Positions 1 to 8,726 of a DNA stretch of 64,000 nt are shown here, piece by piece. The position numbers and the translations under genes are program-made. Source of the DNA: Kocuria sp. (GTDB taxonomy: Bacteria; Actinomycetota; Actinomycetes; Actinomycetales; Micrococcaceae); the NCBI GenBank assembly GCA_030524035.1, contig JAUNHG010000006.1, positions 1-64,000 on the forward strand, written 5' to 3'. A model generated the notes under the pieces. The model was not told the DNA's origin, did not search any database, and worked only from the letters and a program-made list of their open reading frames with translations. Every line of letters starts with the position of its first letter. Position 1 is the first letter of the stretch.

Positions 1-55
1 ATCCGGTGACCTTACGATTTTCAGTCGCACGCTCTACCAACTGAGCTACAGAGCC
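1..55 (-). tRNA. tRNA-Phe (GAA), partial
   Basis: Read on the minus strand, the sequence starts GGCTCTGTAGCTC and has the D arm GCTCAGTTGGTAGAGC. The anticodon stem TGCGA/TCGTA encloses the loop CTGAAAA, so the anticodon is GAA (Phe). The T arm and 3' acceptor strand lie beyond the left window edge. It is the last of three minus-strand tRNAs (Glu, Asp, Phe) that may be one transcript. Confidence 0.9.
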
Positions 56-108
56 GGACATCCTATGGGATGCCAAGACGGCGTTCAGATGAACTGACGC
101 CGTCTGTG

Positions 109-182
109 CGACCCTGACGGGACTTGAACCCGCGACCTCCGCCGTGACAGGGCGGCGCGCTAACCAACTGCGCTACAGGGCC
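109..182 (-). tRNA. tRNA-Asp (GTC)
   Basis: This is a complete 74-nt cloverleaf on the minus strand. The acceptor GGCCCTG pairs with CAGGGTC and is followed by discriminator G. The anticodon loop is CTGTCAC (GTC, Asp) and the T loop is GGTTCAAGTCC. CCA is not encoded. It sits 53 nt upstream of tRNA-Phe in transcription order. Confidence 0.95.
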
Positions 183-330
183 TGGAATGAAGTCATGATC
201 CGCGTGCTGACGCGTATCTACGACCTCTTAACTGAGGAGTGATACTAGCACCAGCACCGGCTCCCCAGGCAAATCAAACAGCATGCGCCATTCGATAATG
301 TGATTTAGAACTAAACAGTCACTAAATCAG

Positions 331-403
331 TACCCCCAACGGGATTCGAACCCGTGCCGCCGCCGTGAAAGGGCGGTGTCCTAGGCCGCTAGACGATGGG
401 GGC
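331..403 (-). tRNA. tRNA-Glu (TTC)
   Basis: This is a complete minus-strand cloverleaf. The acceptor GCCCCCA pairs with TGGGGGT and is followed by discriminator A. The anticodon loop is CTTTCAC (TTC, Glu) and the T arm is GGGTTCGAATCCC. CCA is not encoded. It is the first gene of the Glu-Asp-Phe tRNA set; the roughly 150 nt to tRNA-Asp contain no gene I can see. Confidence 0.95.
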
Positions 404-555
404 CTTGTCCTGTTCGGACGATGGCCCACTGTACCAGCAACACGAGCCGAACGCGATTTCAGCACGAAACGGTATTGAGCAAACTCCCAAGACAAGGTGC
501 AAGGATGTCCACGTGCCGACGTCAGTCGCACGCATCACAGGGAGGGAGATCGGTG

Positions 556-1908
556 GTGAATCAACCACTCAGTTTGCCGACAGAAGTCAGCGCAAGCACA
601 TGGCGCACGTGGGACCACACGCATCACATAGAAGCAGTTCGTACACTGCAACCCACCACCGTGGAGGAACTCGCAGACGCCGTCACCGCCGCCAAGGAAT
701 TAGGAGCCGGACTGCGGCCCACCGGTACAGGGCATAGCTTTAACGAACTCGCCGCGCCTCGCGACATCCGCCTCGATCTCACCGCACTCACCGGACTTCT
801 ACACGTTAACCGGATCACTAACCAGGCACAGTTCCTGGCCGGAACCACCCTGAGCCAAGCCACCAGAATCTTGGAAAAAGAAGGACTGGCATTTTCCAAC
901 CTTCCGGATGCTTTGCAACAAACTGTAGGGGGCGCCATTTCCACGGCCACCCACGGAACCGGCACCGGGTACCCCTCAATGTCCGGGCAAGTCACGGCAC
1001 TAACCCTGGTGACAGCTGAGGGTCAGATCATGGAGTGTTCCGCAGCACATAACCGTGAAGTTTTCCAAGCAGCCCGCGCAGGCCTGGGAGTGATTGGCGC
1101 AGTGGCAGCGGTGACTTTCCAATGCGAACCATCTTTCCGGCTGCACTCCGCAGAATTCAAAGAACCGGTAGACCAGCTAGTTGATTCCCTGGGTGAACGC
1201 ATGGCCTCCGCCGACCACTTTGAGTTCTCGTGGAACCCGGTCACAGGCTCCACCCACTCACGCATCATGACCCGTCTGCACCGGTTACCGGATGAATGGT
1301 CCAAACCCGGTTCCAAGCTCGCCCAAACCGTGCGACGTATGGACGATACCGTTCTGCGCAGAGGGCTACCCATCGGGTTAAACCGACTGGCCGGCTGGGC
1401 ACCCAGAGTCATCCCCGGTCTGAACCGCCTAGACACCCTCACAGTCAGTTCCCGACGCTTTACGGACCTTTCCTACAAAGTCTTTGCCTCCACCAAACCA
1501 GTCAAACACGTGCAAGCTGAATGGGCCGTGCCGCTCGAAGACCTCCCAGATACCTTCCGCGACGTGCAAAAACTCCTGGAAAATCGAGGGTCTTACCTGG
1601 GGCTGCCGGTCACCGTGCGCTGCTCGGCACCAGAGGAAGCTTGGATGTCCCCGGGCAACGCACGATACACCGGGTGGATCAGCATTCGGCAGTTCTGGCG
1701 GGCCTCAACCCATGAGCTGTTAGACGACCTCCACGACGTGTTCATGAATCACGACGCCCGCCCACATTGGGGCAGCAGGCACAACCTGACAGCCGCAGAA
1801 CTAGCCCCCCGGTACCAACACTGGGAAGACTTCCTGCGCATACGCCAACACATGGACCCGGACGGGGTGTTTTTGTCCGACCCCGTCCGTCGCCTACTAG
1901 GTGTATAA
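556..1908 (+). CDS. FAD-linked sugar-1,4-lactone oxidase (D-arabinono/L-gulono-lactone oxidase family)
   Basis: Predicted flavoprotein of about 450 aa. The N-terminal half is a PCMH-type FAD domain with GTGHSF near residue 50 and a Gly/Thr-rich HGTGTGY stretch near residue 125. The C-terminal half is an ALO-type substrate domain ending with the HWGSRHNLT stretch typical of this family, whose histidine region lies near the flavin. Members oxidise aldonolactones or sugar alcohols with oxygen or another acceptor; the true substrate cannot be read from sequence. GTG 556 (or 553) was chosen because GGAGGGAG lies just upstream. The open frame continues upstream to 421, but that stretch has no family similarity. 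It is convergent with the sulfur operon, with a 10-nt gap and no visible terminator. Confidence 0.85.
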   Translation: MNQPLSLPTEVSASTWRTWDHTHHIEAVRTLQPTTVEELADAVTAAKELGAGLRPTGTGHSFNELAAPRDIRLDLTALTGLLHVNRITNQAQFLAGTTLSQATRILEKEGLAFSNLPDALQQTVGGAISTATHGTGTGYPSMSGQVTALTLVTAEGQIMECSAAHNREVFQAARAGLGVIGAVAAVTFQCEPSFRLHSAEFKEPVDQLVDSLGERMASADHFEFSWNPVTGSTHSRIMTRLHRLPDEWSKPGSKLAQTVRRMDDTVLRRGLPIGLNRLAGWAPRVIPGLNRLDTLTVSSRRFTDLSYKVFASTKPVKHVQAEWAVPLEDLPDTFRDVQKLLENRGSYLGLPVTVRCSAPEEAWMSPGNARYTGWISIRQFWRASTHELLDDLHDVFMNHDARPHWGSRHNLTAAELAPRYQHWEDFLRIRQHMDPDGVFLSDPVRRLLGV

Positions 1909-1918
1909 ATACAGAGCT

Positions 1919-3322
1919 TTACGCCCGGGAAATTCGCACTATTTCCGTGCGGTCAACCACCTTGACTCGCTCACGTGGGCTACCCGTGGCGTCCTGCGAC
2001 GTGGCACCTAATCCCTGTTCATGCTCGTCCAACTGCAACCAGCCGTCCCAGGTGGTGTATTCAATGCCCTTGGCATCCATAGTGTCCGTAATCGCCTGAG
2101 AATCTGGGCGCGCAGCACCCGTCAAACCCGGTACATCTTCCAGCAAATGGTTAATGGTTTCCAAGGCATCGGACTTGGTGGCACCAATTAAGCCCACTGG
2201 TCCGCGCTTAATCCAACCAGAAGCGTATAAGCCGGGCTGAACCGTGCCATCCGGGTCAAGCACCCGCCCTTCGTCATTCAGGATCACACCGCGTTCCAGG
2301 TCAAACGGAATTTGCGGCAAAGCGGACCCTAAATACCCAATAGCGTGGTAAACCGCCCCCACTTCGTGGTCAAAGTACTCCCCGGTGGGCGACACTGAAC
2401 CATCCTCATTCAATCGGGTTCGTTCCGTTCGCAGCGCCACCACTTTACCGTCCTCACCAACAACCTCTTCAGGCCGTTGAAAGAAATGTAAGTGCAGACG
2501 CCGGGACGCGGTTTTAGGTGAGTCATCGCTCAACCACTGCCGCAGCGTCTTAAGCATCACCTTGACCTGGTTATTGTCGCCGGCAGCTTCCTCCGCGACG
2601 TGCTCGTCAGCAATGTCTTCACCATGAACCACTAAGTCCACATCATTGACCTTAGCTAATTCACGTAATTCCAGGGGCGTGAACTTCATCTGCGCCGGAC
2701 CACGGCGGCCAAAAACATGTACATCCGTCACCGGGTTGGCCTTGAGACCTTCGTATACATTGCTGGGGATTTCTGTGGTGAGCATGTCATCTGCATGCTT
2801 AGCGAGCACACGGGCAACATCTAGGGCAACGTTGCCGTTACCAATGACCGCAACTTTTTCCGCCTTTAACGGCCACGTGCGGGGGTAGTCCGGGTGACCG
2901 TCGTACCAGGCCACAAAATCCGCCGCGCCATACACGCCGTCCAGGTCCACACCAGGAACCTCCAACGGGGCATCATGCACGGCACCAGTGGAAAACACCA
3001 CAGCGTCGTAGTGTTCCCGCAGATCCCCCAGGCTGAGGTCTGACCCATAGTCCACGTTGCCAAAGAATCGGATATCACCACGACCCAAAATGGAACGCAG
3101 AGCAGACACGATGCCTTTGATGCGCGGGTGATCAGGGGCTACCCCATAACGAATTAACCCGAACGGGGTGGGGTAGCGGTCAAAAAGATCAATGGACACA
3201 TCCAATTCACCGCTGCTGACCGCCTCAGACTTAGTCAACATGTCAGCGGTGTAAATTCCGGCCGGACCGGCACCGATCACAGCCACTCGCAACGGACGCT
3301 TACCCGGGGTGGTTTCTACCAC
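1919..3322 (-). CDS. fprA: FprA-type ferredoxin/adrenodoxin NADP+ reductase
   Basis: FAD- and NADPH-binding reductase of about 467 aa. It has an N-terminal dinucleotide fold (VAVIGAGPAGIYTAD), a second one for NADP (VIGNGNVALDVARVL), and a late GWIKRGPVGLIGATKSDA segment typical of mitochondrial-type adrenodoxin reductases and mycobacterial FprA. It would pass electrons from NADPH to ferredoxin. It is the last gene of the sulfur operon that begins with ferredoxin-dependent cysI, so its likely job is to feed sulfite reduction; corynebacteria have a similar gene beside cysI. GTG 3322 is preferred because AAAGGAAA precedes it by 5 nt. A longer frame starts at GTG 3367 without an evident ribosome site. 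Confidence 0.9.
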   Translation of the reverse strand: MVETTPGKRPLRVAVIGAGPAGIYTADMLTKSEAVSSGELDVSIDLFDRYPTPFGLIRYGVAPDHPRIKGIVSALRSILGRGDIRFFGNVDYGSDLSLGDLREHYDAVVFSTGAVHDAPLEVPGVDLDGVYGAADFVAWYDGHPDYPRTWPLKAEKVAVIGNGNVALDVARVLAKHADDMLTTEIPSNVYEGLKANPVTDVHVFGRRGPAQMKFTPLELRELAKVNDVDLVVHGEDIADEHVAEEAAGDNNQVKVMLKTLRQWLSDDSPKTASRRLHLHFFQRPEEVVGEDGKVVALRTERTRLNEDGSVSPTGEYFDHEVGAVYHAIGYLGSALPQIPFDLERGVILNDEGRVLDPDGTVQPGLYASGWIKRGPVGLIGATKSDALETINHLLEDVPGLTGAARPDSQAITDTMDAKGIEYTTWDGWLQLDEHEQGLGATSQDATGSPRERVKVVDRTEIVRISRA

Positions 3323-3368
3323 TGATTTCCTTTCCTTCACGGCCGCATGAGTCACGGCACTGGCCACA

Positions 3369-4286
3369 CTACCGAATCAACAAACCCCGGCCCCGGAGTA
3401 GACGTTTTTCTAACGGGTTGAAAAACAGCAGCTCCACCGCAATTCCCACTAACAGAATGGTCAACACCGCGCTGAGCACAACCGCCATGTCCGACACCGT
3501 CCGCCCCTGCGCTAGCAACGACCCCAACCCAAAACCGATAGACCCACCGATCGCGATCAATTCCGCGCCCATCAGCGAGCGCCACGAGAAGGCCCACCCC
3601 TGCTTCAGCCCGGCCACGTAACCAGGCATCGCCGCAGGTAAAACCACCTTGGTGGCGAGTTTCCATCCGTCTGCCCCCAAAACGCGACCGGCTTTGAGTA
3701 GCTGCGGTGGAATCTGGTCAATCCCAGACAACATTCCGTTGACGATCGAGGGGATCGCCCCCATGAGCACCACAAAATACACTGTGGCATCCGACAACCC
3801 GAACCACACGATGGCTGCGGGAACCCACGCTACGGATGGCAAGACCTGCAGGCCCGTAATCAGCGGGCCCACCGCATGACGCAACCCAGCCCACTGCGCA
3901 ATAAGCAAAGCCAACGGCGTGGCCACCACCACCGCAATCACAAATCCACTCACACCACGCCATAGAGAGGTGGCCAGCGCACCCGGAAGTGTTCCATCCA
4001 CGGTCGAAGTCCCTATGCGGCGGGCGACTTCCCACGGGCCTGGCATGATGTCCGGACGGGGGTCGATGACCGCCACCAGTAACTGCCACACCATGAGGGC
4101 CACCAATAAGGCCACCGCAGGCGGTGCCACCCGGGTGCGGAAAATTTCACCAGCAGACCACCTACGGCCACCCTGTAGTTGCAAAGCATCCAACCCCGCC
4201 AAAGCATCGTCGGTGGCGGTTGTGGCCCTGCCTTCCGATGCGGTGCCTTTAGAGACTGAGGAAGGTAGAGAACGTTCAGCGGGCAT
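3369..4286 (-). CDS. ssuC: ABC transporter permease, SsuC/TauC type
   Basis: Inner-membrane permease of about 305 aa in the sulfonate/nitrate/taurine group. A polar N-terminus of about 50 aa is followed by about six membrane segments. The BPD-type coupling region lies around SALRHAV-like and LLKAGRVLGADGWKLATKVVLPAAMPGY motifs, of which the EAA-like part is LLKAGRVLGADGWKL. It pairs with the ATPase just upstream, overlapping it by 11 nt, so they should be translationally coupled. ATG 4286 is chosen because GGGAGGAG lies 10 nt upstream; a TTG at 4295 is too close to it. Substrate is uncertain: the family imports aliphatic sulfonates, taurine, nitrate or pyrimidine precursors, and the cys context favours a sulfur compound. 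Confidence 0.88.
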   Translation of the reverse strand: MPAERSLPSSVSKGTASEGRATTATDDALAGLDALQLQGGRRWSAGEIFRTRVAPPAVALLVALMVWQLLVAVIDPRPDIMPGPWEVARRIGTSTVDGTLPGALATSLWRGVSGFVIAVVVATPLALLIAQWAGLRHAVGPLITGLQVLPSVAWVPAAIVWFGLSDATVYFVVLMGAIPSIVNGMLSGIDQIPPQLLKAGRVLGADGWKLATKVVLPAAMPGYVAGLKQGWAFSWRSLMGAELIAIGGSIGFGLGSLLAQGRTVSDMAVVLSAVLTILLVGIAVELLFFNPLEKRLLRGRGLLIR

Positions 4287-5088
4287 GGCGTCCAATCTCC
4301 TCCCTGAGCCGACGAGTGATGGTGCGGGTCAACTCATCCTGCGTCTCCTGCTGGGACTGACCACTGGCTTCAAATCCATAAGACTGTGGATCCTTCCATG
4401 GTCCGGTATCCCATTCCTGCACAATCTTCCCGGGCCGGGACGACAACAACAGCACCCGCTGACCCAGGTGCACGGCTTCAGACACGTTATGGGTGATAAA
4501 CATGATGGTGCGCCCAGTAACTTTCCAGATCCGCAGCAGTTCATCCTGCAGAAGGTCACGGGTAATGGCGTCGAGGGCCGAAAAAGGTTCGTCCATCAAG
4601 AGAACTTCCCGTTCCTGTGCCAAGGCACGGGCCAACCCCACACGTTGCCGCATGCCACCTGATAATTCATGGGGGCGTTTATCTGCCACCTGAGGAAGGC
4701 GTACTAACTCCAGTAATTCCTGTACCCTGTCCGCGCGCTGCCCTGAGGGAACCCCAGCAAGTTCCAAGGCGAGTTCCACGTTTTTGCCCGCAGTCAGCCA
4801 CGGAAACAACCCGGCTTCCTGGAACATCATGGCCGCCCCTTGAGCCGGTGCCGTCACGGAACCCTCCGTGGGATCCTCCAACCCAGCCACCACGTTTAGC
4901 AGGGTGGTTTTACCGGACCCAGAAGCACCTAGCAGCGCCACGAACTGACCCCGCTCAATGGATAAATCCAGGTCATGCAGCACAGGGCCGTCCTCAGCCG
5001 CAAAAGTTTTCCCCAGGTTTTCCAACCGGATCACAGTCTGCGCTGGTGCTGCTTGGGCGGCAGCACCAAGGGAAGATGTGATGTTCAT
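4276..5088 (-). CDS. ssuB: ABC transporter ATP-binding protein, SsuB/TauB type
   Basis: Cytoplasmic ATPase of 270 aa. It has Walker A GASGSGKTT near residue 55, Q-loop MMFQEAGLFPWLT, signature LSGGMRQRVGLARAL, Walker B VLLMDEPFSALD and switch histidine ITHNVSEA. The FQEAGLFPW Q-loop is characteristic of the SsuB/TauB/NrtD branch. Its ATG overlaps the stop codon of the substrate-binding gene (ATGA), and its end overlaps the permease by 11 nt. The three genes form a complete importer inside the sulfate-assimilation operon. Confidence 0.92.
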   Translation of the reverse strand: MNITSSLGAAAQAAPAQTVIRLENLGKTFAAEDGPVLHDLDLSIERGQFVALLGASGSGKTTLLNVVAGLEDPTEGSVTAPAQGAAMMFQEAGLFPWLTAGKNVELALELAGVPSGQRADRVQELLELVRLPQVADKRPHELSGGMRQRVGLARALAQEREVLLMDEPFSALDAITRDLLQDELLRIWKVTGRTIMFITHNVSEAVHLGQRVLLLSSRPGKIVQEWDTGPWKDPQSYGFEASGQSQQETQDELTRTITRRLREEIGRHAR

Positions 5089-6305
5089 GCAGGCTCCTTC
5101 CGCCCGGCTCCGGCGGGAACAGGCACCGCAGGGGCAGCACCTACCGGATTCAAACCATGATCCTCACGTACTGTGTTGATCAGGCTGGTGTCCACCAATC
5201 CGTCCAAGGAAGCCTGTTCCGTGGTACCGGCTTCAACCCCATTGGCCAACAGGGTGTCGTACGTGGATTCCATAGGGTCCGTGGTCCACTCCATCGCTTC
5301 CAACGAACCTTCAATAGTGTCCTGATCCAGAGGTTCCGTACGGGCTGCTTTCAGAGCGTCGTTGAGGGTTTTTGTCACCTCAGAAGATGCAGCAGTGTTG
5401 AGATATTCCACTGAATCTTCCAGGCCAGAAAGCATTTTTTGCACAGTTTGCGGGTGTTCTTTCATAAAGTCCGTGCGCACAGCAACCACCGTGGTGGGGT
5501 AACGGCCCTCCGGCCACAGATCGCGTTCATCCACCAATACCCGGCCATTTTCTTCCTGCACCATTCGAGTCACCCAAGGTTGTGGGCCCCAGAACCCGTC
5601 AATGGAGCCTTGGCGGAACGTCTGCAGCGCCTGACCTGATAACATGGGAGTGATGGATACGGACTCTGGGGTTCCGGTGTCTACCTCATACCCGTTCTCC
5701 TTCAGCCATACACGCAGCGCCACGTCCTGGGTACCACCAAAGTCCGGGGTGGCAAACGTGCGTCCGGCTAAGTCATCCTCACCGCTCACGTCGTCAGACA
5801 CGATGAACTGGGCCCCACCGGACGTCGCCCCAGCTACCACGGTCACGGATTGCCCACCAGATTGCACAAACGAGTTGATCGCGGGATTAGGACCCATAAA
5901 CGCGATATCCACCTCCCCGGAATTCATAGCCTCAATGGTGGTGGGACCGGTGGTGAACACCTGGGTTTTCAATTCGGTTTCCCCCAGGGCGTCGCGGAAA
6001 AACTCACGTTCCACACCCGCCAGCGCCGGGCCGTGCGTGAGGTTCCCGAAATACCCCAGCGTAACCTGCTCGGCCTCCGATGTATCCGCTGTGGTCTGCT
6101 CCCACGCCTCCAAGGTTCCGTTGGAGCGCAGCACGGTGGCTGTCACGGTGACAACACACAGAATGGCTAATCCCACCAAAACTGCAGGCCACCCCGCCCT
6201 GCGGCGCCGCCCGGTGTTTTTCTTCTGCCCGGGGCCAGAAGCCGTGCGAGTGACGGTCTCAACAGTGGGGCGCTGTGGGTGAGGCGGTTGCTGCTCCGAT
6301 GTCAT
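5085..6305 (-). CDS. ssuA: ABC transporter substrate-binding protein, SsuA/NrtA-like
   Basis: 406-aa extracytoplasmic binding protein. The N-terminus is polar and basic, then one hydrophobic helix (about residues 40-60, WPAVLVGLAILCVVTVTATV) probably anchors it; the cysteine there lacks a good lipobox. The mature domain starts VTLGYFGNLTHGPALAGV and contains GEVDIAFMGPNPAINSF, both typical of the NMT1/SsuA periplasmic-binding fold. No sulfonate monooxygenase (ssuD, tauD) is near. The ligand could therefore be sulfate, thiosulfate or a sulfonate; I infer only a sulfur compound. It is linked by ATGA overlaps to cysN upstream and ssuB downstream. Confidence 0.85.
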   Translation of the reverse strand: MTSEQQPPHPQRPTVETVTRTASGPGQKKNTGRRRRAGWPAVLVGLAILCVVTVTATVLRSNGTLEAWEQTTADTSEAEQVTLGYFGNLTHGPALAGVEREFFRDALGETELKTQVFTTGPTTIEAMNSGEVDIAFMGPNPAINSFVQSGGQSVTVVAGATSGGAQFIVSDDVSGEDDLAGRTFATPDFGGTQDVALRVWLKENGYEVDTGTPESVSITPMLSGQALQTFRQGSIDGFWGPQPWVTRMVQEENGRVLVDERDLWPEGRYPTTVVAVRTDFMKEHPQTVQKMLSGLEDSVEYLNTAASSEVTKTLNDALKAARTEPLDQDTIEGSLEAMEWTTDPMESTYDTLLANGVEAGTTEQASLDGLVDTSLINTVREDHGLNPVGAAPAVPVPAGAGRKEPA

Positions 6306-7747
6306 TCGACGCTCCCTATTCGCTTGTTATCCGGCGTGGAGGCGGCATCGTGCTCCCCCACCAATCCAGCCGCCAGAGTGTTGCCTGACTGCGGATCCAT
6401 CAGCAAGAACGCGCCCGTGCGGCGCAGAGTGGAATACGTATCCACGGGCAGCGGGGACGCGGTGCGAACCGTGACGGTACTAATGTCATTGAGTTCCACG
6501 GTGTCGGCTTCCGCAAGGTTCATGGTCCCTAGGTCCACTCGCCCCTGAATCTGCGTAACCATGGCCTGCACGGTGGCCGTACCGTGCTTAAGCAGCACAC
6601 GAGCACCGGTACGTAACGGTTGAGCCCCTAGCCAGATCAACTGGGCCGTGAACGTTTGCACCGGTTCCGGGGGGTCCGGGAAGACACCGGCGATCAAGTC
6701 ACCACGGGCCACATCCAGATCATCGGCTAACCGCAACGCCACGGAACGTGGTGCTGCGGCAGTCTCCAGTTGCTCACCGGGGAAAGCTCCACCCACCACC
6801 GGGGCGGTGCCGGCGACGTCAATGCCCACAACCGTGGTGGTTTTTCCGGTAGGTAATACCGTGACGCGGTCCCCCACAGATACGGTTCCCGAGGCGATGT
6901 GCCCGGCGTAGCTGCGGTAATCCCGGGTGGCTGCGACGTCCACTCCCGGAGCCACGCCGCCCTGTGGGCGGATCACCCACTGCACAGGGAAACGGAAAGC
7001 CCGATCTCCGCCCAGCCCAGATTCATCCACCGTCGGTAGTTCCTCCAAAATGCGCAACAGCGGACGACCGTCATAACCCTCCCCCGCATACCAGGGCGTG
7101 TGGGCTGATGCTTCAACCACGTTGTCGCCCTCTAACGCACTAACCGGAACCAGTGTTAACCGTTGGATGCCCAAAGCTTTGGCCACTGCGGAAATTTCAG
7201 CGCTAATCTGATCAAAACAGGCCTGAGAGTAATCCACTAAGTCGATTTTGTTGACCACCACCACCACGTGCATTACCCGCAGCAAAGCCGCGACCGCCAT
7301 GTGCCGACGTGTTTGTTCCACCACGCCGTGACGTGCATCCACCAACACCACCACGGCATCCGCTGTGGAAGCGCCGGTCACCGTGTTTTTGGTGTACTGC
7401 ACATGGCCGGGGCAATCCGCCAACACGAACGACCGTCGGTCGGTGCTGAAGTACCGGTAGGCGACGTCGATGGTGATGCCCTGTTCACGTTCTGCCCGCA
7501 ACCCATCAGTCAGCAGGGCCAAATCAATCTGCCCGGCACCTCCCCCAAAACCCCGGTCAGCGGAGGTACGTGCAACAGCCTCTAATTGGTCGGCCAGTAT
7601 CACCTTGGCGTCGTGCAGCAGGCGCCCCACCAGAGTGGATTTACCGTCGTCCACCGAACCGGCAGTTGCGAATCGAAGCAGGGACCCGGGGGGCATCGTG
7701 GGGTTTTCCGTCACCGGTGTGTGCCTTTCGTGACTCGTGAACGCCAT
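6302..7747 (-). CDS. cysN: Sulfate adenylyltransferase subunit 1 (GTPase)
   Basis: 481-aa translation-factor-like GTPase that drives APS formation together with CysD. G1 is AGSVDDGKSTLVGRLL near residue 30, the switch region is EREQGITIDVAYRYF, G3 is DCPGHVQYT, G4 is NKIDLVD, and EF-Tu-like beta-barrel domains follow. There is no C-terminal APS-kinase domain, so it is CysN and not the CysNC fusion. Its ATG overlaps the cysD stop (TGATG). The heterodimer converts sulfate and ATP to APS and pyrophosphate, coupled to GTP hydrolysis. Confidence 0.97.
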   Translation of the reverse strand: MAFTSHERHTPVTENPTMPPGSLLRFATAGSVDDGKSTLVGRLLHDAKVILADQLEAVARTSADRGFGGGAGQIDLALLTDGLRAEREQGITIDVAYRYFSTDRRSFVLADCPGHVQYTKNTVTGASTADAVVVLVDARHGVVEQTRRHMAVAALLRVMHVVVVVNKIDLVDYSQACFDQISAEISAVAKALGIQRLTLVPVSALEGDNVVEASAHTPWYAGEGYDGRPLLRILEELPTVDESGLGGDRAFRFPVQWVIRPQGGVAPGVDVAATRDYRSYAGHIASGTVSVGDRVTVLPTGKTTTVVGIDVAGTAPVVGGAFPGEQLETAAAPRSVALRLADDLDVARGDLIAGVFPDPPEPVQTFTAQLIWLGAQPLRTGARVLLKHGTATVQAMVTQIQGRVDLGTMNLAEADTVELNDISTVTVRTASPLPVDTYSTLRRTGAFLLMDPQSGNTLAAGLVGEHDAASTPDNKRIGSVE

Positions 7748-8685
7748 CAGAAATACCCATCTTTCTTGCGGTCCTCCATGGCGGCCTCTGACAAACGGTC
7801 GTCAGCACGTGTGGCACCGCGTTCGGTCAGCGTGGAAACAGCTACCTCAGCCACCACGTCTGCCACGGTTTCAGCGTCGGAAAGCACCGCGCCCGTGCAG
7901 GACATATCCCCCACCGTCCGATACCGAACAGTGCGGAACTCCACCGATTCCGTGCCCCGGGGCTGAGATACCGGAGTGACGGCCAACCACATACCATCAC
8001 GCTGAAAAACCTGGCGTGAATGAGCAAAGTAAATAGGGGGAATCTCAATCTTTTCGCGCTCTATGTAGCGCCAAATATCCAGCTCAGTCCAGTTAGATAA
8101 TGGAAAAGCGCGCACATGCTGACCTGGGGCGTGCCGCCCGTTGTAAAGATTCCACAGTTCGGGGCGCTGATTACGGGGATCCCACTGACCGAATTCATCC
8201 CGCAAAGAAATAATTCGCTCTTTAGCCCGGGCTTTGTCTTCATCCCGGCGACCGCCACCAAATACGGCATCGAATCTGTTTTGAGTGATTGCATCCAGCA
8301 AAGGCACGGTCTGGAGGGGGTTACGGGTGCCATCAGAGCGTTCAGTTAAACGGCCGTCGTCAATGTAGTCCTGGACGGAAGCCACCACCATTGACAACCC
8401 CAAGCGTTGGACCGTATGGTCCCGGAATTTCAGGACCTCCGGAAAGTTATGGCCTGTATCCACATGCAATACGGGGAAAGGAATAGCTGCCGGCCAGAAG
8501 GCTTTGGCTGCCAGGTGCAGCATCACCACAGAATCTTTACCGCCGGAAAACAACATGGCGGGCCGGTCGGATTCGGCAACTACTTCACGGATGATGTGAA
8601 TAGATTCGAACTCCAACGCATCAAGTGCTGATTGCTCACCGGCTGCTTGGCCTGTGGATGCCACCGGGTGCGGGGTCTGCGGCAT
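7747..8685 (-). CDS. cysD: Sulfate adenylyltransferase subunit 2
   Basis: 312-aa ATP-pyrophosphatase-fold subunit that performs the adenylyl transfer of ATP sulfurylase. The PP-loop SGGKDSVVMLHLA lies near residue 48. Other family blocks are VLHVDTGHNFPEVL, GGGRRDEDKARAKERI, FPLSNWTELDIWRYI and the C-terminal RFRTVGD-like RYRTVGDMSCTGAV segment. The length matches the family. It is 41 nt downstream of cysH and fused by a 1-nt overlap to cysN. Confidence 0.97.
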   Translation of the reverse strand: MPQTPHPVASTGQAAGEQSALDALEFESIHIIREVVAESDRPAMLFSGGKDSVVMLHLAAKAFWPAAIPFPVLHVDTGHNFPEVLKFRDHTVQRLGLSMVVASVQDYIDDGRLTERSDGTRNPLQTVPLLDAITQNRFDAVFGGGRRDEDKARAKERIISLRDEFGQWDPRNQRPELWNLYNGRHAPGQHVRAFPLSNWTELDIWRYIEREKIEIPPIYFAHSRQVFQRDGMWLAVTPVSQPRGTESVEFRTVRYRTVGDMSCTGAVLSDAETVADVVAEVAVSTLTERGATRADDRLSEAAMEDRKKDGYF

Positions 8686-8726
8686 GGTTTTCTCCTGAAA
8701 ATGGGGGTCTTGACGCTACGACGGGG

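Noticed and set aside
421-555. Upstream extension of the FAD oxidase frame to ATG 421
   Set aside because: It starts just downstream of the tRNA-Glu gene, shows no family similarity, and a good ribosome site precedes GTG 556.
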